Shown here one piece after another: positions 44,589 to 53,832 of a stretch of DNA of 64,000 nt; position 1 is the stretch's first letter; each line of letters opens with the position of its first letter. Both the position numbers and the translations under genes were made by a program. The stretch is from Rhodococcus sp. B7740 (lineage in GTDB: Bacteria > Actinomycetota > Actinomycetes > Mycobacteriales > Mycobacteriaceae). The notes below the pieces were generated by a model. It did not search any database and was not told where the DNA came from. It saw nothing but the letters and a program-made list of their open reading frames with translations. The DNA lies in the NCBI RefSeq assembly GCF_000954115.1, contig NZ_CP010797.1:1364001-1428000 (forward strand). Reading direction: 5' to 3'.

Positions 44589-46100
44589 CTAGTTGCCCGT
44601 GGAGGCATGTGATTTCAGAGTGCCGATGTGCTTGCGTCCCTTGACTGCGTACCACAGCAGGCCAACGCCGAGGATGCCGCCGATGTAGACGAATGCTCCG
44701 AACGTGTTGTACCAGGGGGTTCCGTAGACGGCCTCGCGCGGCCACGCGAGGTTGATCGCCATTCCAGCGCCCCACACCACTGCCGCGATGTTGACCGGCA
44801 GGCCCCACCTGCCCATCGTGAAGTATCCGCCGGGCTTCAGATCTGCCGGCGGCCACTCACCCTTGACTCGTTTGACCAACAGTGGACCGGTGACCATCAG
44901 ATAGGCGAGGTAGATCATGATGATCGCGATCGAGGTGAGGACCGTGAAGATCTGCGGCTGACCGATGTTGACGACGAGAATGACGATGGCCAGCACGCCG
45001 ATGGTCACCGCGGGCACCACCGGGGTCTGGGTCTTCGGATTCACCTTGGCCAGACTCTCGCCGAAGGGCAACGCGTTGTCTCGGGCCATGGCGAACGTGA
45101 GCCGGATCGCCGCGGTGTGCACTGCCAGTGAGCAGACGAAGACCGCGATGACGATGCAGATGAGGAAGACGGTGCCCAGCGGGCCCCACATCACCGATTC
45201 GACGATGGACTGCAGGCTGCCGTCGGGACTGCCGAGGGAAGGATCGTTCAGGTCCGGTGCGGCCATGACGGCGAACACCAGGATGGCTCCGCCGATGACG
45301 AACGAGGCGAGGATGGCGCGAAAGATCGCCTTGGGGGCCGTGCGCCGAGGTTCGACCGTCTCCTCGCCGAGCGAGCTCGCGGTGTCGAATCCGTACATCA
45401 CGTAACCCGACGCCAGCGACGCGACCAGGAAGGCACCGAGGTAACCGCCGCTCTCGCCGGCTCCGTAGCCGTTGGTCGAGAAGAACACCTCCGGCCCGCG
45501 AGTGATGTTGGCCGCGAGCAGGATCGCGATGAGAACGGCAGCGATGAGTTCGATGAACACGCCCGCACTGTTGATCATGGCCATCAGCCGGACTCCGAGC
45601 GCATTGATCGTGGTGGTGATCGCGATCAGAATCGCACCGAGCAGCACTGCGTTGGCCGCGAAGTCGGTGGCACCCGAGCCGTCACCGATGATCTGGAACC
45701 CACTCCAGATACGTGGCAGGTTCAACTGCAGAGCCAGAGCGACGGCAGACAGTGTCACGATCGATGCCGTGAGCATCAACCAGCCCGCCGACCAACCGAC
45801 GATCCTGCGGCCCAACAGCTTCGCCCAGTTGTACACCGATCCCGCCACCGGATACTTCGCGGCCAACTCCATGAAGCACAGTGCCACGCAGAGTTGCCCG
45901 ACGAACACTGCAGGCCACGACCACAGGTACGCCGGCCCGGCGGTGCCGAAACCGAAGTAGAAGAGCTGGAACGTGCCGGTGAGAATGGAGATGTAACTGA
46001 CTCCCGCGGCGAAGCTGGCGAATTTCCCGAGGCTTCGATCGAGTGACTCCTTGTAACCGAAGTCGTCCATTCCGCTCGAATTGTCGTTCAGCAGTGCCAT
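44589..46100 (-). CDS. APC-family permease, amino acid/choline transporter type
   Basis: A 503-residue membrane protein with about 12 to 14 helices of the APC superfamily, near the ACT group that carries choline, GABA and polyamines. Opening FAAGVSYISILTGTFQLFYF and FGFGTAGPAYLWSWP, and later GYVMYGFDTASSLGEET, are the characteristic segments. It lies between the aldehyde dehydrogenase (24 bases) and the GMC gene (12 bases), so it is probably the entry route of their substrate. Confidence 0.88.
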   Translation of the reverse strand: MALLNDNSSGMDDFGYKESLDRSLGKFASFAAGVSYISILTGTFQLFYFGFGTAGPAYLWSWPAVFVGQLCVALCFMELAAKYPVAGSVYNWAKLLGRRIVGWSAGWLMLTASIVTLSAVALALQLNLPRIWSGFQIIGDGSGATDFAANAVLLGAILIAITTTINALGVRLMAMINSAGVFIELIAAVLIAILLAANITRGPEVFFSTNGYGAGESGGYLGAFLVASLASGYVMYGFDTASSLGEETVEPRRTAPKAIFRAILASFVIGGAILVFAVMAAPDLNDPSLGSPDGSLQSIVESVMWGPLGTVFLICIVIAVFVCSLAVHTAAIRLTFAMARDNALPFGESLAKVNPKTQTPVVPAVTIGVLAIVILVVNIGQPQIFTVLTSIAIIMIYLAYLMVTGPLLVKRVKGEWPPADLKPGGYFTMGRWGLPVNIAAVVWGAGMAINLAWPREAVYGTPWYNTFGAFVYIGGILGVGLLWYAVKGRKHIGTLKSHASTGN

Positions 46101-46124
46101 GCGCCTGGCCTTTCCGATCTTTCG

Positions 46125-47651
46125 CTATCGGGTACCGAACCACCCCGCCGCGGTGGGTGAGGTGTTGTGCCAAATATGCTTTGCCTCTTGGTATTCGGAC
46201 ATTCCGGACGGTCCGAGCTCGCGTCCGTTGCCGGACTGTTTGAAGCCGCCCCATTCCGCGGCAGCGGTGTAGACACCGAAGTCGTTGAGCCACACCGTGC
46301 CATGGCGAAGCCCACGGACCATCCGTTCGCCTCGCGCGGCGTCCGATGTCCGAACTCCCGCGGCGAGACCGTAATTCGTATCGTTACCCAACAGGAGTGC
46401 TTCGGCCTCGGTGCCGAAGCGCTCCACAGTGAGTATGGGCCCGAATGTCTCCTCCTGCACGATATTCATGGACCGATTGCAGTGGTCGAAGATCGTCGGC
46501 AGAAAATAGCTACCCTTGTCCAGGGCCGGATCGTCCGGCTTCGTTCCGCCGATGACCAGCGTCGCGCCCTCCTCGACGCCGGTCGCCACGAAGGCTTCGA
46601 TCTTCTCTCGCTGTGCCTGCGACACCAGTGGCCCGGTCTCGCTCGCCGGGTCCATGCCCGGCCCGATGACGATGGTTTTCGCCCGTTCGGCCACCGCAGC
46701 GACGAAGCGGTCGGCGACCGATTCCTCGATGATGAGTCGAGTGCCTGCCGAACACACCTGACCCGAGTGCAGAAAAACTCCGGTCAGGACGTTGTCGACC
46801 GAGTCGGCGAACGCCTGTTCGTCGGCCACCGCATCGGCGAACACGATGTGTGGATTCTTGCCGCCGAGTTCGACAGCCACCTTGGTGACGTTCTCGGCCG
46901 CCGCGGCCAGGATGTGTCTGCCCGTCGCCAGTCCGCCGGTGAACGAGACGAAGTCGACGTCGCGGTTCCTGGTGAGCGCGTCCCCGAGAACCGCGCCGCT
47001 GCCCTGCAGCAGGTTGACCACACCGGCCGGTACTCCGGCTTCTTCCACCAGCTTGGTGAACGCGATGGTGGACAGCGGAGTCACCTCACTCGGCTTGAGC
47101 ACCATGGTGCAGCCGGCTGCCAACGCGGGGGCGATCTTCCACGAGATCTGCAGCAGTGGGTAGTTCCACGGTGCGATCATGACGCAGACACCGATGGGCT
47201 CGTGCACCACACGGCTCAGGATTTCGGGTCGGTCGACGTCGATCAGACGATCGGCCTGCACCACAGCGAGATCGGCGTAGAAGCGAAAGACCGACGTCAC
47301 GTCGTCGATGTCGATCTCGCTCTCGCCGTACGTCTTTCCGGTGTCGAGGGTCTCGATGCGCGCCAACGTCGCTTTGTCGCGTTGGAGCAGATCGGCGATG
47401 CGGTTCAGCAGATCGCGGCGCTCGGCCACCGTGACCGAGCGCCACGGTCCGTCGTCGAACGCCGCTCGCGCGGCTGCCACCGCCCGCAGAGCGTCGTCCG
47501 GCGTGGCCTCGTCCACCACGGCGACCGTGCTGCCGTCCGCTGGGTTCACGATGTCTCTGGTACCGCCGTCACCGGCCCCCTGCCACTGTCCGTCGATGTA
47601 CAACGACGGGCGCAGCGAGGTCGGGTCGAGTGCTGCATCGGAATCGGTCAC
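46125..47651 (-). CDS. Aldehyde dehydrogenase, probably betaine-aldehyde type
   Basis: An NAD(P)-dependent aldehyde dehydrogenase of 508 residues. The catalytic Glu261 is in VAVELGGKNP and the catalytic Cys300 in HSGQVCSAGTR. Close to glycine-betaine aldehyde dehydrogenases in the PWNYPLLQISWKIAPALAAG segment. The GTG at 47651 has AGAAGG upstream. First gene of the five-gene row, 50 bases after the DinB-like gene on the same strand; the promoter may lie in that gap. Confidence 0.88.
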   Translation of the reverse strand: MTDSDAALDPTSLRPSLYIDGQWQGAGDGGTRDIVNPADGSTVAVVDEATPDDALRAVAAARAAFDDGPWRSVTVAERRDLLNRIADLLQRDKATLARIETLDTGKTYGESEIDIDDVTSVFRFYADLAVVQADRLIDVDRPEILSRVVHEPIGVCVMIAPWNYPLLQISWKIAPALAAGCTMVLKPSEVTPLSTIAFTKLVEEAGVPAGVVNLLQGSGAVLGDALTRNRDVDFVSFTGGLATGRHILAAAAENVTKVAVELGGKNPHIVFADAVADEQAFADSVDNVLTGVFLHSGQVCSAGTRLIIEESVADRFVAAVAERAKTIVIGPGMDPASETGPLVSQAQREKIEAFVATGVEEGATLVIGGTKPDDPALDKGSYFLPTIFDHCNRSMNIVQEETFGPILTVERFGTEAEALLLGNDTNYGLAAGVRTSDAARGERMVRGLRHGTVWLNDFGVYTAAAEWGGFKQSGNGRELGPSGMSEYQEAKHIWHNTSPTAAGWFGTR

Positions 47652-47701
47652 CGAAACACCTTCTTTCGTAGGGGGTCGGGTGGTGTGTCTACGCTATGCC
47701 C

Positions 47702-48232
47702 TCAACGGCCGATGACTCCATCGATCTGTTCGCGGATGATGTCCGCGTGTCCGTTGTGCCGGGCATATTCACCGATCATGTGCACGTAGACCATCCGCAG
47801 CGACATCGGCCCACCGCGCGAGTCGACCAGATCGTCCAACGAGTGCCGGGCCGCGATCTCGTCCGAGGCACCGCACTCGGCGGAGAATCGCGCGAAGTCG
47901 GATTCGGCCCCGGACTCGGTCGCTCCCAGAAAGTCGGAGTCCTTACCGAACGCCGCGTCGTACATCGGAGCGAACGACATCGACTCCAGTCGCTCTCGGA
48001 ACCAGATGCGTTCGACCTTCGCCAGATGACGCACGAGTCCGAGCAGGGAGAGCGTCGAGTGCGGAAACGGTCGCCGCGCCAACTGTTCGGCGTCGGCACC
48101 GGCGCAGATGTTGAGCAGTGTCGCTCGATGCCACTGCAGCATTCCTTCGAGAATCGGCCGCTCGTCGCCGACGAGCGGACCCGTGACCTGTTCGGGTGTG
48201 GGCGCTGTCCATGTCTTCCGCCGTTCGGTCAT
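47702..48232 (-). CDS. DinB-family protein
   Basis: A four-helix-bundle protein of the DinB/DUF664 group, 176 residues from the ATG at 48232 (a longer frame reaches 48292). Expected metal-binding histidines are in LQWHRATLL, LVRHLAKVERIW and YARHNGHADIIREQIDG. Proteins of this type use mycothiol or a metal for isomerase or transferase reactions. It is upstream of the aldehyde dehydrogenase and may be cotranscribed. Confidence 0.85.
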   Translation of the reverse strand: MTERRKTWTAPTPEQVTGPLVGDERPILEGMLQWHRATLLNICAGADAEQLARRPFPHSTLSLLGLVRHLAKVERIWFRERLESMSFAPMYDAAFGKDSDFLGATESGAESDFARFSAECGASDEIAARHSLDDLVDSRGGPMSLRMVYVHMIGEYARHNGHADIIREQIDGVIGR

Positions 48233-48290
48233 GCAGAGATTGTCGAACATGCGACGGCGCTGTGCAGCGCCGCGCATTACGGTGGGATTC

Positions 48291-48545
48291 ATGACTATCG
48301 AAGATGTGGGCGGCAGACGAACGGTGACGGCGGACGAGCTTCTTCTCCTGGTGGGTGATCACCTGCTCATAGAAGAGGGTGTCGCGACCGGGTTCATCGA
48401 AAGCGCAGGCCAGGTCGCCGAGAACGTGGCGGTGACCGTGACCGACGGCGTCGACGGCACCACGACGACCGAGCGCGTTTTTCTTCCCGATGCCGAGGTG
48501 ACCATCGAACCCGCCGATCGCGGACGCGCCCCGGTCACTTTGTGA
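48291..48545 (+). CDS. Small conserved hypothetical protein
   Basis: An 84-residue acidic protein from the ATG at 48291 with GGTGGG upstream. It contains VTADELLLLVGDHLLIEEGV and a beta-rich second half (VTVTDGVDGTTTTERVFLP). No family is recognised. It is divergent from the DinB-like gene across 58 bases. Confidence 0.62.
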   Translation: MTIEDVGGRRTVTADELLLLVGDHLLIEEGVATGFIESAGQVAENVAVTVTDGVDGTTTTERVFLPDAEVTIEPADRGRAPVTL

Positions 48546-48670
48546 CGGAAGAAGTCCCTGCTCAGAAGTACATTCATGTAACTCGAACAACTCTGCTCAC
48601 ACCAGTCACACCGGCACCGAATTGAGCTAGGGTGGCGGAAACCCGTCACCGCTCGAAAAGGACGTCAGTA

Positions 48671-49591
48671 GTGCGACAAGGCCGAGTACGACCGACCGTT
48701 CGCGTTGCCGTGGTGTCCTGCGCCGCCGCGCTCGCTGTCGGGTTCGGCTCGATCTCGGCGGTTGCCGCGCCCGAGGCCTCGGCCCCGGCAACCGTCGCCG
48801 AAACGGTCCGTTCGGCCGACGCGGAGCGCTACAACGACGCGCAGAATGCATTGGTGAAGGGGCGCTACGACGCCGGTTTCGCGGCACTCGATGCGCTGGC
48901 AACCGCTGCCCCGGACGACGCCAACGTGGCAGCTCTGCAGACGTTCTATGCCAACGCGACCGCCGATACCGCTGCTCTGACGGAGCACAGGACCCGCCTG
49001 CGCGGCCTGTCTCCAACCCTCGCCGATGCAGTCGATCGCGCCATCGCCATCATCGACGAAGCCGCCACGCAGACAATCGATTTCGCCCCGACCACCGACG
49101 GACCGCGTACCGCGATCGTGGTGCTCGGGCTGGGACTGGAGGGTGACGGCAGCATGACAGACGAGTTGGTGGCACGTCTACGCTCGGCCGTCGCCGCGGC
49201 GGAGCGCTCCCCCGAGTCCCCCATCGTCGTCACCGGCGGGAATCCGCAGAGCGGTATCACCGAAGCCGAAGCCATGCACCGATGGCTCGTCGACGAAGGC
49301 ATCGCGGCCGATCGCATTCACACCGAATCGACCGCGAATTCGACGGTGCAGAACGCACAGCGCACCACCGCACTGGCAGCCGAGATCGGCGTCGAGAATC
49401 TGGTGCTGTCAACGACTCCGAGCCACCTGCGGCGCGCGATGTCGGACTTCGAGATCGCCGGATCCGACGTGATAGGCGCTGCGACCGTCGATGTCGACGA
49501 TGTCCCGGACCTGCCCACACTCGCTCCGACGGCGCGGTTGGGTATGACCGTGGATGCGACCAAGATTCTCGGAATACCGCGCACCTACTGA
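48671..49591 (+). CDS. Exported YdcF/ElyC-like DUF218 protein
   Basis: A 306-residue secreted or membrane-anchored protein. The GTG at 48671 follows AAAAGGA and gives a signal peptide with a hydrophobic core (VAVVSCAAALAVGFGSISAV) and an AxA-like cleavage near SAVAAPE. A repeat-like region follows, then the DUF218 domain from about residue 140: TAIVVLGLGLEGDG, VTGGNPQSGITEAEAMHRWL and STANSTVQNAQRT. The family includes envelope proteins of unknown reaction. It overlaps the convergent TetR gene by seven bases. Confidence 0.84.
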   Translation: MRQGRVRPTVRVAVVSCAAALAVGFGSISAVAAPEASAPATVAETVRSADAERYNDAQNALVKGRYDAGFAALDALATAAPDDANVAALQTFYANATADTAALTEHRTRLRGLSPTLADAVDRAIAIIDEAATQTIDFAPTTDGPRTAIVVLGLGLEGDGSMTDELVARLRSAVAAAERSPESPIVVTGGNPQSGITEAEAMHRWLVDEGIAADRIHTESTANSTVQNAQRTTALAAEIGVENLVLSTTPSHLRRAMSDFEIAGSDVIGAATVDVDDVPDLPTLAPTARLGMTVDATKILGIPRTY

Positions 49592-50178
49592 CGCGTCCAC
49601 CCGCGCAGCACGCACTCCGCTCCCGCGTCGAACATCGCCCGACGAGTCTCGTCGTCGGCGGTCGAGGGCATTGCCAATTCGAGCGACACCAATCCGTGCA
49701 CGATCGCCCAGAACGAGTGGCTGATCAACTCGACCGACGCCCCGGCCATGGTTCCCGCCGCAACGGCGCTCGACACGGCAGCGCGGAGCGGATCCATGGC
49801 CGCGTCCGCGCGATGCGCCTCGTCTGCAACATCGATCGAACCGAGCACTCCCCCGAACATCACCGCGTACAGATGCGGATTGGCCAGTGCCCAGGTGCGG
49901 TACGCGACGGCGAGCTCCCGTAGGTCCACTTCGGGATCGCCGGTGACCGGAACCCGGCGCTGGGAGTCCCCGAAACTCGCGAACGAGGTGGCGAACAGTG
50001 CCACGAGCAACTCGGTACGTCCGCCGAACAGCGAATAGATCGCCGTTGTGGAGGTGCCCTGTGCAGCGGCCAGTTTACGCAGCGACAACGAGTCGACGCC
50101 CTGGTGCGCAACGGTTTCCGCCGCGGCCTCCAGTAGCCGGGTCCGCAACTGCTCGTCGTGAATTCTGGGTCTCGCCAC
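49585..50178 (-). CDS. TetR family transcriptional regulator
   Basis: A 197-residue regulator with the helix-turn-helix at about residues 27-50 (VDSLSLRKLAAAQGTSTTAI) and a TetR_C WHG-like domain near HSFWAIVHGLVSLE. Divergent from the DUF4188 gene, which it probably represses; direct repeats in the shared promoter are candidate sites. It is tail-to-tail with the DUF218 gene. Confidence 0.88.
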   Translation of the reverse strand: MARPRIHDEQLRTRLLEAAAETVAHQGVDSLSLRKLAAAQGTSTTAIYSLFGGRTELLVALFATSFASFGDSQRRVPVTGDPEVDLRELAVAYRTWALANPHLYAVMFGGVLGSIDVADEAHRADAAMDPLRAAVSSAVAAGTMAGASVELISHSFWAIVHGLVSLELAMPSTADDETRRAMFDAGAECVLRGWTRQ

Positions 50179-50194
50179 TTGCGGAATCTATCAC

Positions 50195-50215
50195 AACGGT
50201 GTTTTATAACGGTGT
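50195..50215. promoter_or_regulatory. Direct repeat in TetR/DUF4188 promoter
   Basis: AACGGTGT occurs at 50195-50202 and 50208-50215, thirteen bases apart, flanking a TTTATAAC that could be the -10 element of the DUF4188 gene. It lies 17 bases upstream of the TetR start. The arrangement suits repression by the divergent regulator. Confidence 0.45.
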
Positions 50216-50254
50216 CACACAATGCTTCACCCACCGAACAGACGGGAACACGTC

Positions 50255-50734
50255 ATGCTACCCATCATCGACGGCCGCCGGACGGTCGAATTCGAACGAG
50301 ACACCGTCACGGTCTTCCTCATCGGAATGCGGATCAACAATCCGGTGTCCGTTCGCTCCTGGTTACCCGTGGTGCGCGCGATGCCGCGGATGCTCGGCCA
50401 TCTCGAGCAGGATCGCGCTTCCGGGCTGCTCGGTTACCACTCGTGGCTGGGGCGCACCACCATGCTGGTCAGCTATTGGCGCACTGCCGAGGATCTGACG
50501 CGATTCGCCTCCGATCCCGACGCACCACATGCGCCCGCCTGGCGTGCCTTCAATCGATCGGTGGCCGCAACCCGCCACGTCGGCGTCTGGCACGAAACCT
50601 ATACCGCCACAGCACAGAACAGCGAGGCGATCTACGTCAACATGCCTGCGTTCGGCCTTGCGGGAGCCATCGGCGGACTACCGGTCGGTACCGGCTCGCA
50701 CACGTGGAAGCAGCGAATGAAGTCCGCGAAGTAA
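50255..50734 (+). CDS. DUF4188 family protein
   Basis: A 159-residue protein of the monooxygenase-like DUF4188 group (ferredoxin-like fold). Characteristic segments are DTVTVFLIGMRINNP near the N-terminus, GLLGYHSWLGRTTMLVSYWR in the middle and HVGVWHETYTA. The ATG at 50255 is taken rather than 50222, which falls inside the promoter region. Divergent from a TetR gene, so probably induced by a toxic or xenobiotic compound. Confidence 0.85.
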   Translation: MLPIIDGRRTVEFERDTVTVFLIGMRINNPVSVRSWLPVVRAMPRMLGHLEQDRASGLLGYHSWLGRTTMLVSYWRTAEDLTRFASDPDAPHAPAWRAFNRSVAATRHVGVWHETYTATAQNSEAIYVNMPAFGLAGAIGGLPVGTGSHTWKQRMKSAK

Positions 50735-50737
50735 GAG

Positions 50738-52300
50738 CTACAGGAAGTTCGCGGCACGCGCAGCGAGGTCGAGAACGGGCTGCGGAAAGACTCCGAGAGC
50801 GACGGTGAGCACCACCGAGGCCCCTATCGAGCACGACACCGAGGCAGTCGGGCGCACGATCGTGGCAGTCGTCTCTCCCGGATCGGTGAAGAACATCAGC
50901 ACGATCACCCGCACGTAGAAGAACGCCGCAATCGCGCTGCACACCACACCGACCACGACCAGCGCCGCTCCGCCTGCACCGGAGGCAGCACTGAACACCG
51001 CGAACTTGCCGATGAACCCACTGGTGAGCGGAATCCCGGCGAACGAGAGCAGAAACAACCCGAACACCGCCGCCACCAGCGGTGACCGACGGCCGATTCC
51101 CGCCCACCGATCGAGGTCGCTCACCTCACCGCGTTCGTCGCGCGCCAACCCGATGATCGCGAACCCTCCGAGAGTGCTGAAGGCGTACGCCACCAAGTAG
51201 AACATCGTGGCCGACACACCGGCGTCACCCCCATCACCGGAATCACCCAGTGCCGTCACTCCCGTGAGGATGAATCCGGTGTGTGCAACGGACGAGTACG
51301 CCAGCATCCGTTTGACATCCGTCTGCGTCACCGCGACAACGGAACCCAGCACCATCGTCGCGATGGCGACCACCCACAGCATCGGTCGCCAACTCGAGTC
51401 GAGACCGGGCAGAGCCATTCCGAAGATGCGAAGAATCGCACCGAACGCCGCGACCTTGGTCACCGTGGCCATCAGCGCCGTCACCGGCGTCGGTGCACCC
51501 TGGTAGACGTCGGGAATCCACGAATGAAAGGGCACCGCGCCGACCTTGAACAGCAGACCCACTGCGAGCAAGGCGGTTCCGATCAGCGCGAGCGATCTGC
51601 CCGGACCGTCCACCGCGATGGCGTCGGCGATGCCGTCCAACCGAACGGTTCCGGCGTATCCGTACAGGAACGCGACTCCGAACAGGAAGAACGCGGACGA
51701 GAACGCGCCCAGCAGAAAGTATTTCAGAGCCGCTTCCTGTGAGAGCAGCCGCCGCCGTCGGGCGAGTCCACAGAGCAGATACAGCGGAAGCGACAGCACT
51801 TCCAGCGCCACGAACATCGTCAGCAGATCCGTGGATGCCGGGAACAGCAGCATCCCGCCGATCGCGAACATCGCCAGAGGAAATACCTCCGTCTGGGCGA
51901 CGCCTGCATCGATGGCCTCCTTCTCCGCCACGCTGCCCGGGGTGGTCGATGCCTGCGGAGTGAACGAATCGATCCGGCGCTCGGCACCGGCCCCGGTGAC
52001 TGCAACGGTGCGCTCCGCCAGCAGTGCGACTGCCGGAATCGACACCAGCACAATGGTTCCCTGCAGGAAAAGGGTAGGGCCGTCGATCGCGACCGCCCCG
52101 TTCATCGCCGACGCCTCGGTTCCGGCCAGACCGAGGATCGCCGCCAGCGCTACCACCAGTCCTGCGAGAGCAAGACCCAGATGTATGAGCCGACGGGCCC
52201 GCAGCGGCACGAACGCTTCGACGAGAACGCCGAGAACTGCGACCGAGAACACGATCAGCATCGGTGCCAGCAGACCGTACTGCACCTCGGGTGTGGTCAT
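50738..52300 (-). CDS. nuoN: NADH-quinone oxidoreductase subunit N
   Basis: Proton-pumping membrane subunit of complex I, 520 residues with about 14 helices and the antiporter-like core (RRRLLSQEAALKYFLLGAFS and GAVPFHSWIPDVYQGAPTPV, the latter with the conserved Lys/His region). Last gene of the operon, overlapping nuoM by four bases. The stop is three bases from that of the convergent DUF4188 gene, and no hairpin fits in between. Confidence 0.95.
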   Translation of the reverse strand: MTTPEVQYGLLAPMLIVFSVAVLGVLVEAFVPLRARRLIHLGLALAGLVVALAAILGLAGTEASAMNGAVAIDGPTLFLQGTIVLVSIPAVALLAERTVAVTGAGAERRIDSFTPQASTTPGSVAEKEAIDAGVAQTEVFPLAMFAIGGMLLFPASTDLLTMFVALEVLSLPLYLLCGLARRRRLLSQEAALKYFLLGAFSSAFFLFGVAFLYGYAGTVRLDGIADAIAVDGPGRSLALIGTALLAVGLLFKVGAVPFHSWIPDVYQGAPTPVTALMATVTKVAAFGAILRIFGMALPGLDSSWRPMLWVVAIATMVLGSVVAVTQTDVKRMLAYSSVAHTGFILTGVTALGDSGDGGDAGVSATMFYLVAYAFSTLGGFAIIGLARDERGEVSDLDRWAGIGRRSPLVAAVFGLFLLSFAGIPLTSGFIGKFAVFSAASGAGGAALVVVGVVCSAIAAFFYVRVIVLMFFTDPGETTATIVRPTASVSCSIGASVVLTVALGVFPQPVLDLAARAANFL

Positions 52301-53832
52301 CGCTGACCTCCTGAACCGTCGACGATCGTGGATTGCACAGCCGGAGTGATGACATCGAGCGCCGGTTTCGGGTAGACACCGAGCACGATCAGCAACGCGA
52401 TCAACGGCACCACCACGGCCAGCTCGCGTCGGACGAGATCGGGCACAGTCCGGTTGTCTTCACGGACCGGCCCGGTCATGACGCGCTGGTAGAGCCACAA
52501 TATGTAGATCGCCGACAGCACGAGGGCTCCGGCGGCCACGATCGCAGCGACTCCGTATCGACCGAACGTGCCGATCAGCACCAGGAACTCGCTCACGAAG
52601 GGGGCGAGGCCGGGTAGAGAGAGCGTGGCAAGTCCCGAGATCAAGAACGTGCCGGCGAGCACCGGTGCCACCTTCTGCACACCGCCGTAGTCGGCTATCG
52701 CTCGTGACCCTCGACGCGAGACGAGGAAGCCCGCGATCAAGAAGAGGGCGGCCGTGGAAATTCCGTGGTTGACCATGTACAGCGTGGCACCGGCCTGACT
52801 CTGACCGGTCATGGCGAAGATGCCGAGGATGATGAACCCGAAATGCGAAATAGACGTGTACGCAATCAGTCTCATCATGTCGGTCTGACCGATCGCCAGT
52901 ATCGCGCCGTAGACGATGCCGATGACCGCAAGAGCGATGATCCACGGCGCGAACGTCTGCGACGAGCCAGGAAAGAGTTCGAGACAGAACCGAAGCATCG
53001 CGAACGTGCCGACCTTGTCCACCACCGACATCATCAAAACCGCAGTCGCGGGCGTGGATTGAACGGCGGCGTCGGGTAGCCACGAATGGAACGGCCACAA
53101 CGGTGCCTTGATCGCGAAAGCGAACATGAAGCCGAGGAACAGCGCGTTCAGGACCATCGGGTCCACTCCGAGTCCGCCCGATGCCGCCGCGTCGGCGATC
53201 ACGCGCAGATCGAATGTGCCGCCGTCGAACGGCCCGTCGGGTCTCGCGGTCACCACGTAGAGGCCGATGACGGCCGCCAGCATGACCAGACCGCCGAAGA
53301 GGTTGTACAACAGGAACTTCACCGCGGCGCGCGTACGATGCTTGCCCCCGAAGCCGCCGATGAGGAAGTACATCGGAATCAACATCGCTTCGAAGAAGAT
53401 GTAGAACGACAACACGTCCAAGGCAAGGAACGAGACGACGACCATCGACTCGACCACCAGGATCAACGCCATGTACGTGTGCGACACCCGACGGGAGCCG
53501 TAGCGCGCGACGCGACTGCCGTCGTACCAGCCTGCGACGAGCAGCAACGGCGTGAGAACGGTGGTGAGCAACACCAGCACGAGGCCGATGCCGTCGAGGC
53601 CGAGGGTGTACCGCGCACCGAAAGCCGCTATCCACGAATGGTCCTCGACGAACTGGTACCGATCGCCACCGGAGTCGAACGACACTGCCAAGGCGACCGA
53701 CACGGCCAAGGTCACGGCAGCGAAACCCACTGCGACACTGCGCGCGACGGTCGGACGAGCGGCGGGCACCAGGGCGACGACGAACGCGCCGAGCATCGGG
53801 AGCACCCAGAGAACGGTCAACCAGGGAGTCAC
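52297..53832 (-). CDS. nuoM: NADH-quinone oxidoreductase subunit M
   Basis: Second antiporter-like pump subunit, 511 residues. Recognisable by [20 protein letters not shown] in the first half and [20 protein letters not shown] with the conserved Lys and His. It overlaps nuoN and nuoL by four bases at its two ends, so translation is coupled along the membrane arm. Confidence 0.96.
   Translation of the reverse strand: MTPWLTVLWVLPMLGAFVVALVPAARPTVARSVAVGFAAVTLAVSVALAVSFDSGGDRYQFVEDHSWIAAFGARYTLGLDGIGLVLVLLTTVLTPLLLVAGWYDGSRVARYGSRRVSHTYMALILVVESMVVVSFLALDVLSFYIFFEAMLIPMYFLIGGFGGKHRTRAAVKFLLYNLFGGLVMLAAVIGLYVVTARPDGPFDGGTFDLRVIADAAASGGLGVDPMVLNALFLGFMFAFAIKAPLWPFHSWLPDAAVQSTPATAVLMMSVVDKVGTFAMLRFCLELFPGSSQTFAPWIIALAVIGIVYGAILAIGQTDMMRLIAYTSISHFGFIILGIFAMTGQSQAGATLYMVNHGISTAALFLIAGFLVSRRGSRAIADYGGVQKVAPVLAGTFLISGLATLSLPGLAPFVSEFLVLIGTFGRYGVAAIVAAGALVLSAIYILWLYQRVMTGPVREDNRTVPDLVRRELAVVVPLIALLIVLGVYPKPALDVITPAVQSTIVDGSGGQR

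Noticed and set aside
48609..48620. Short promoter-like elements before the DUF218 gene
   Set aside because: The bases fit only loosely to a -35/-10 pair, so no promoter is claimed.
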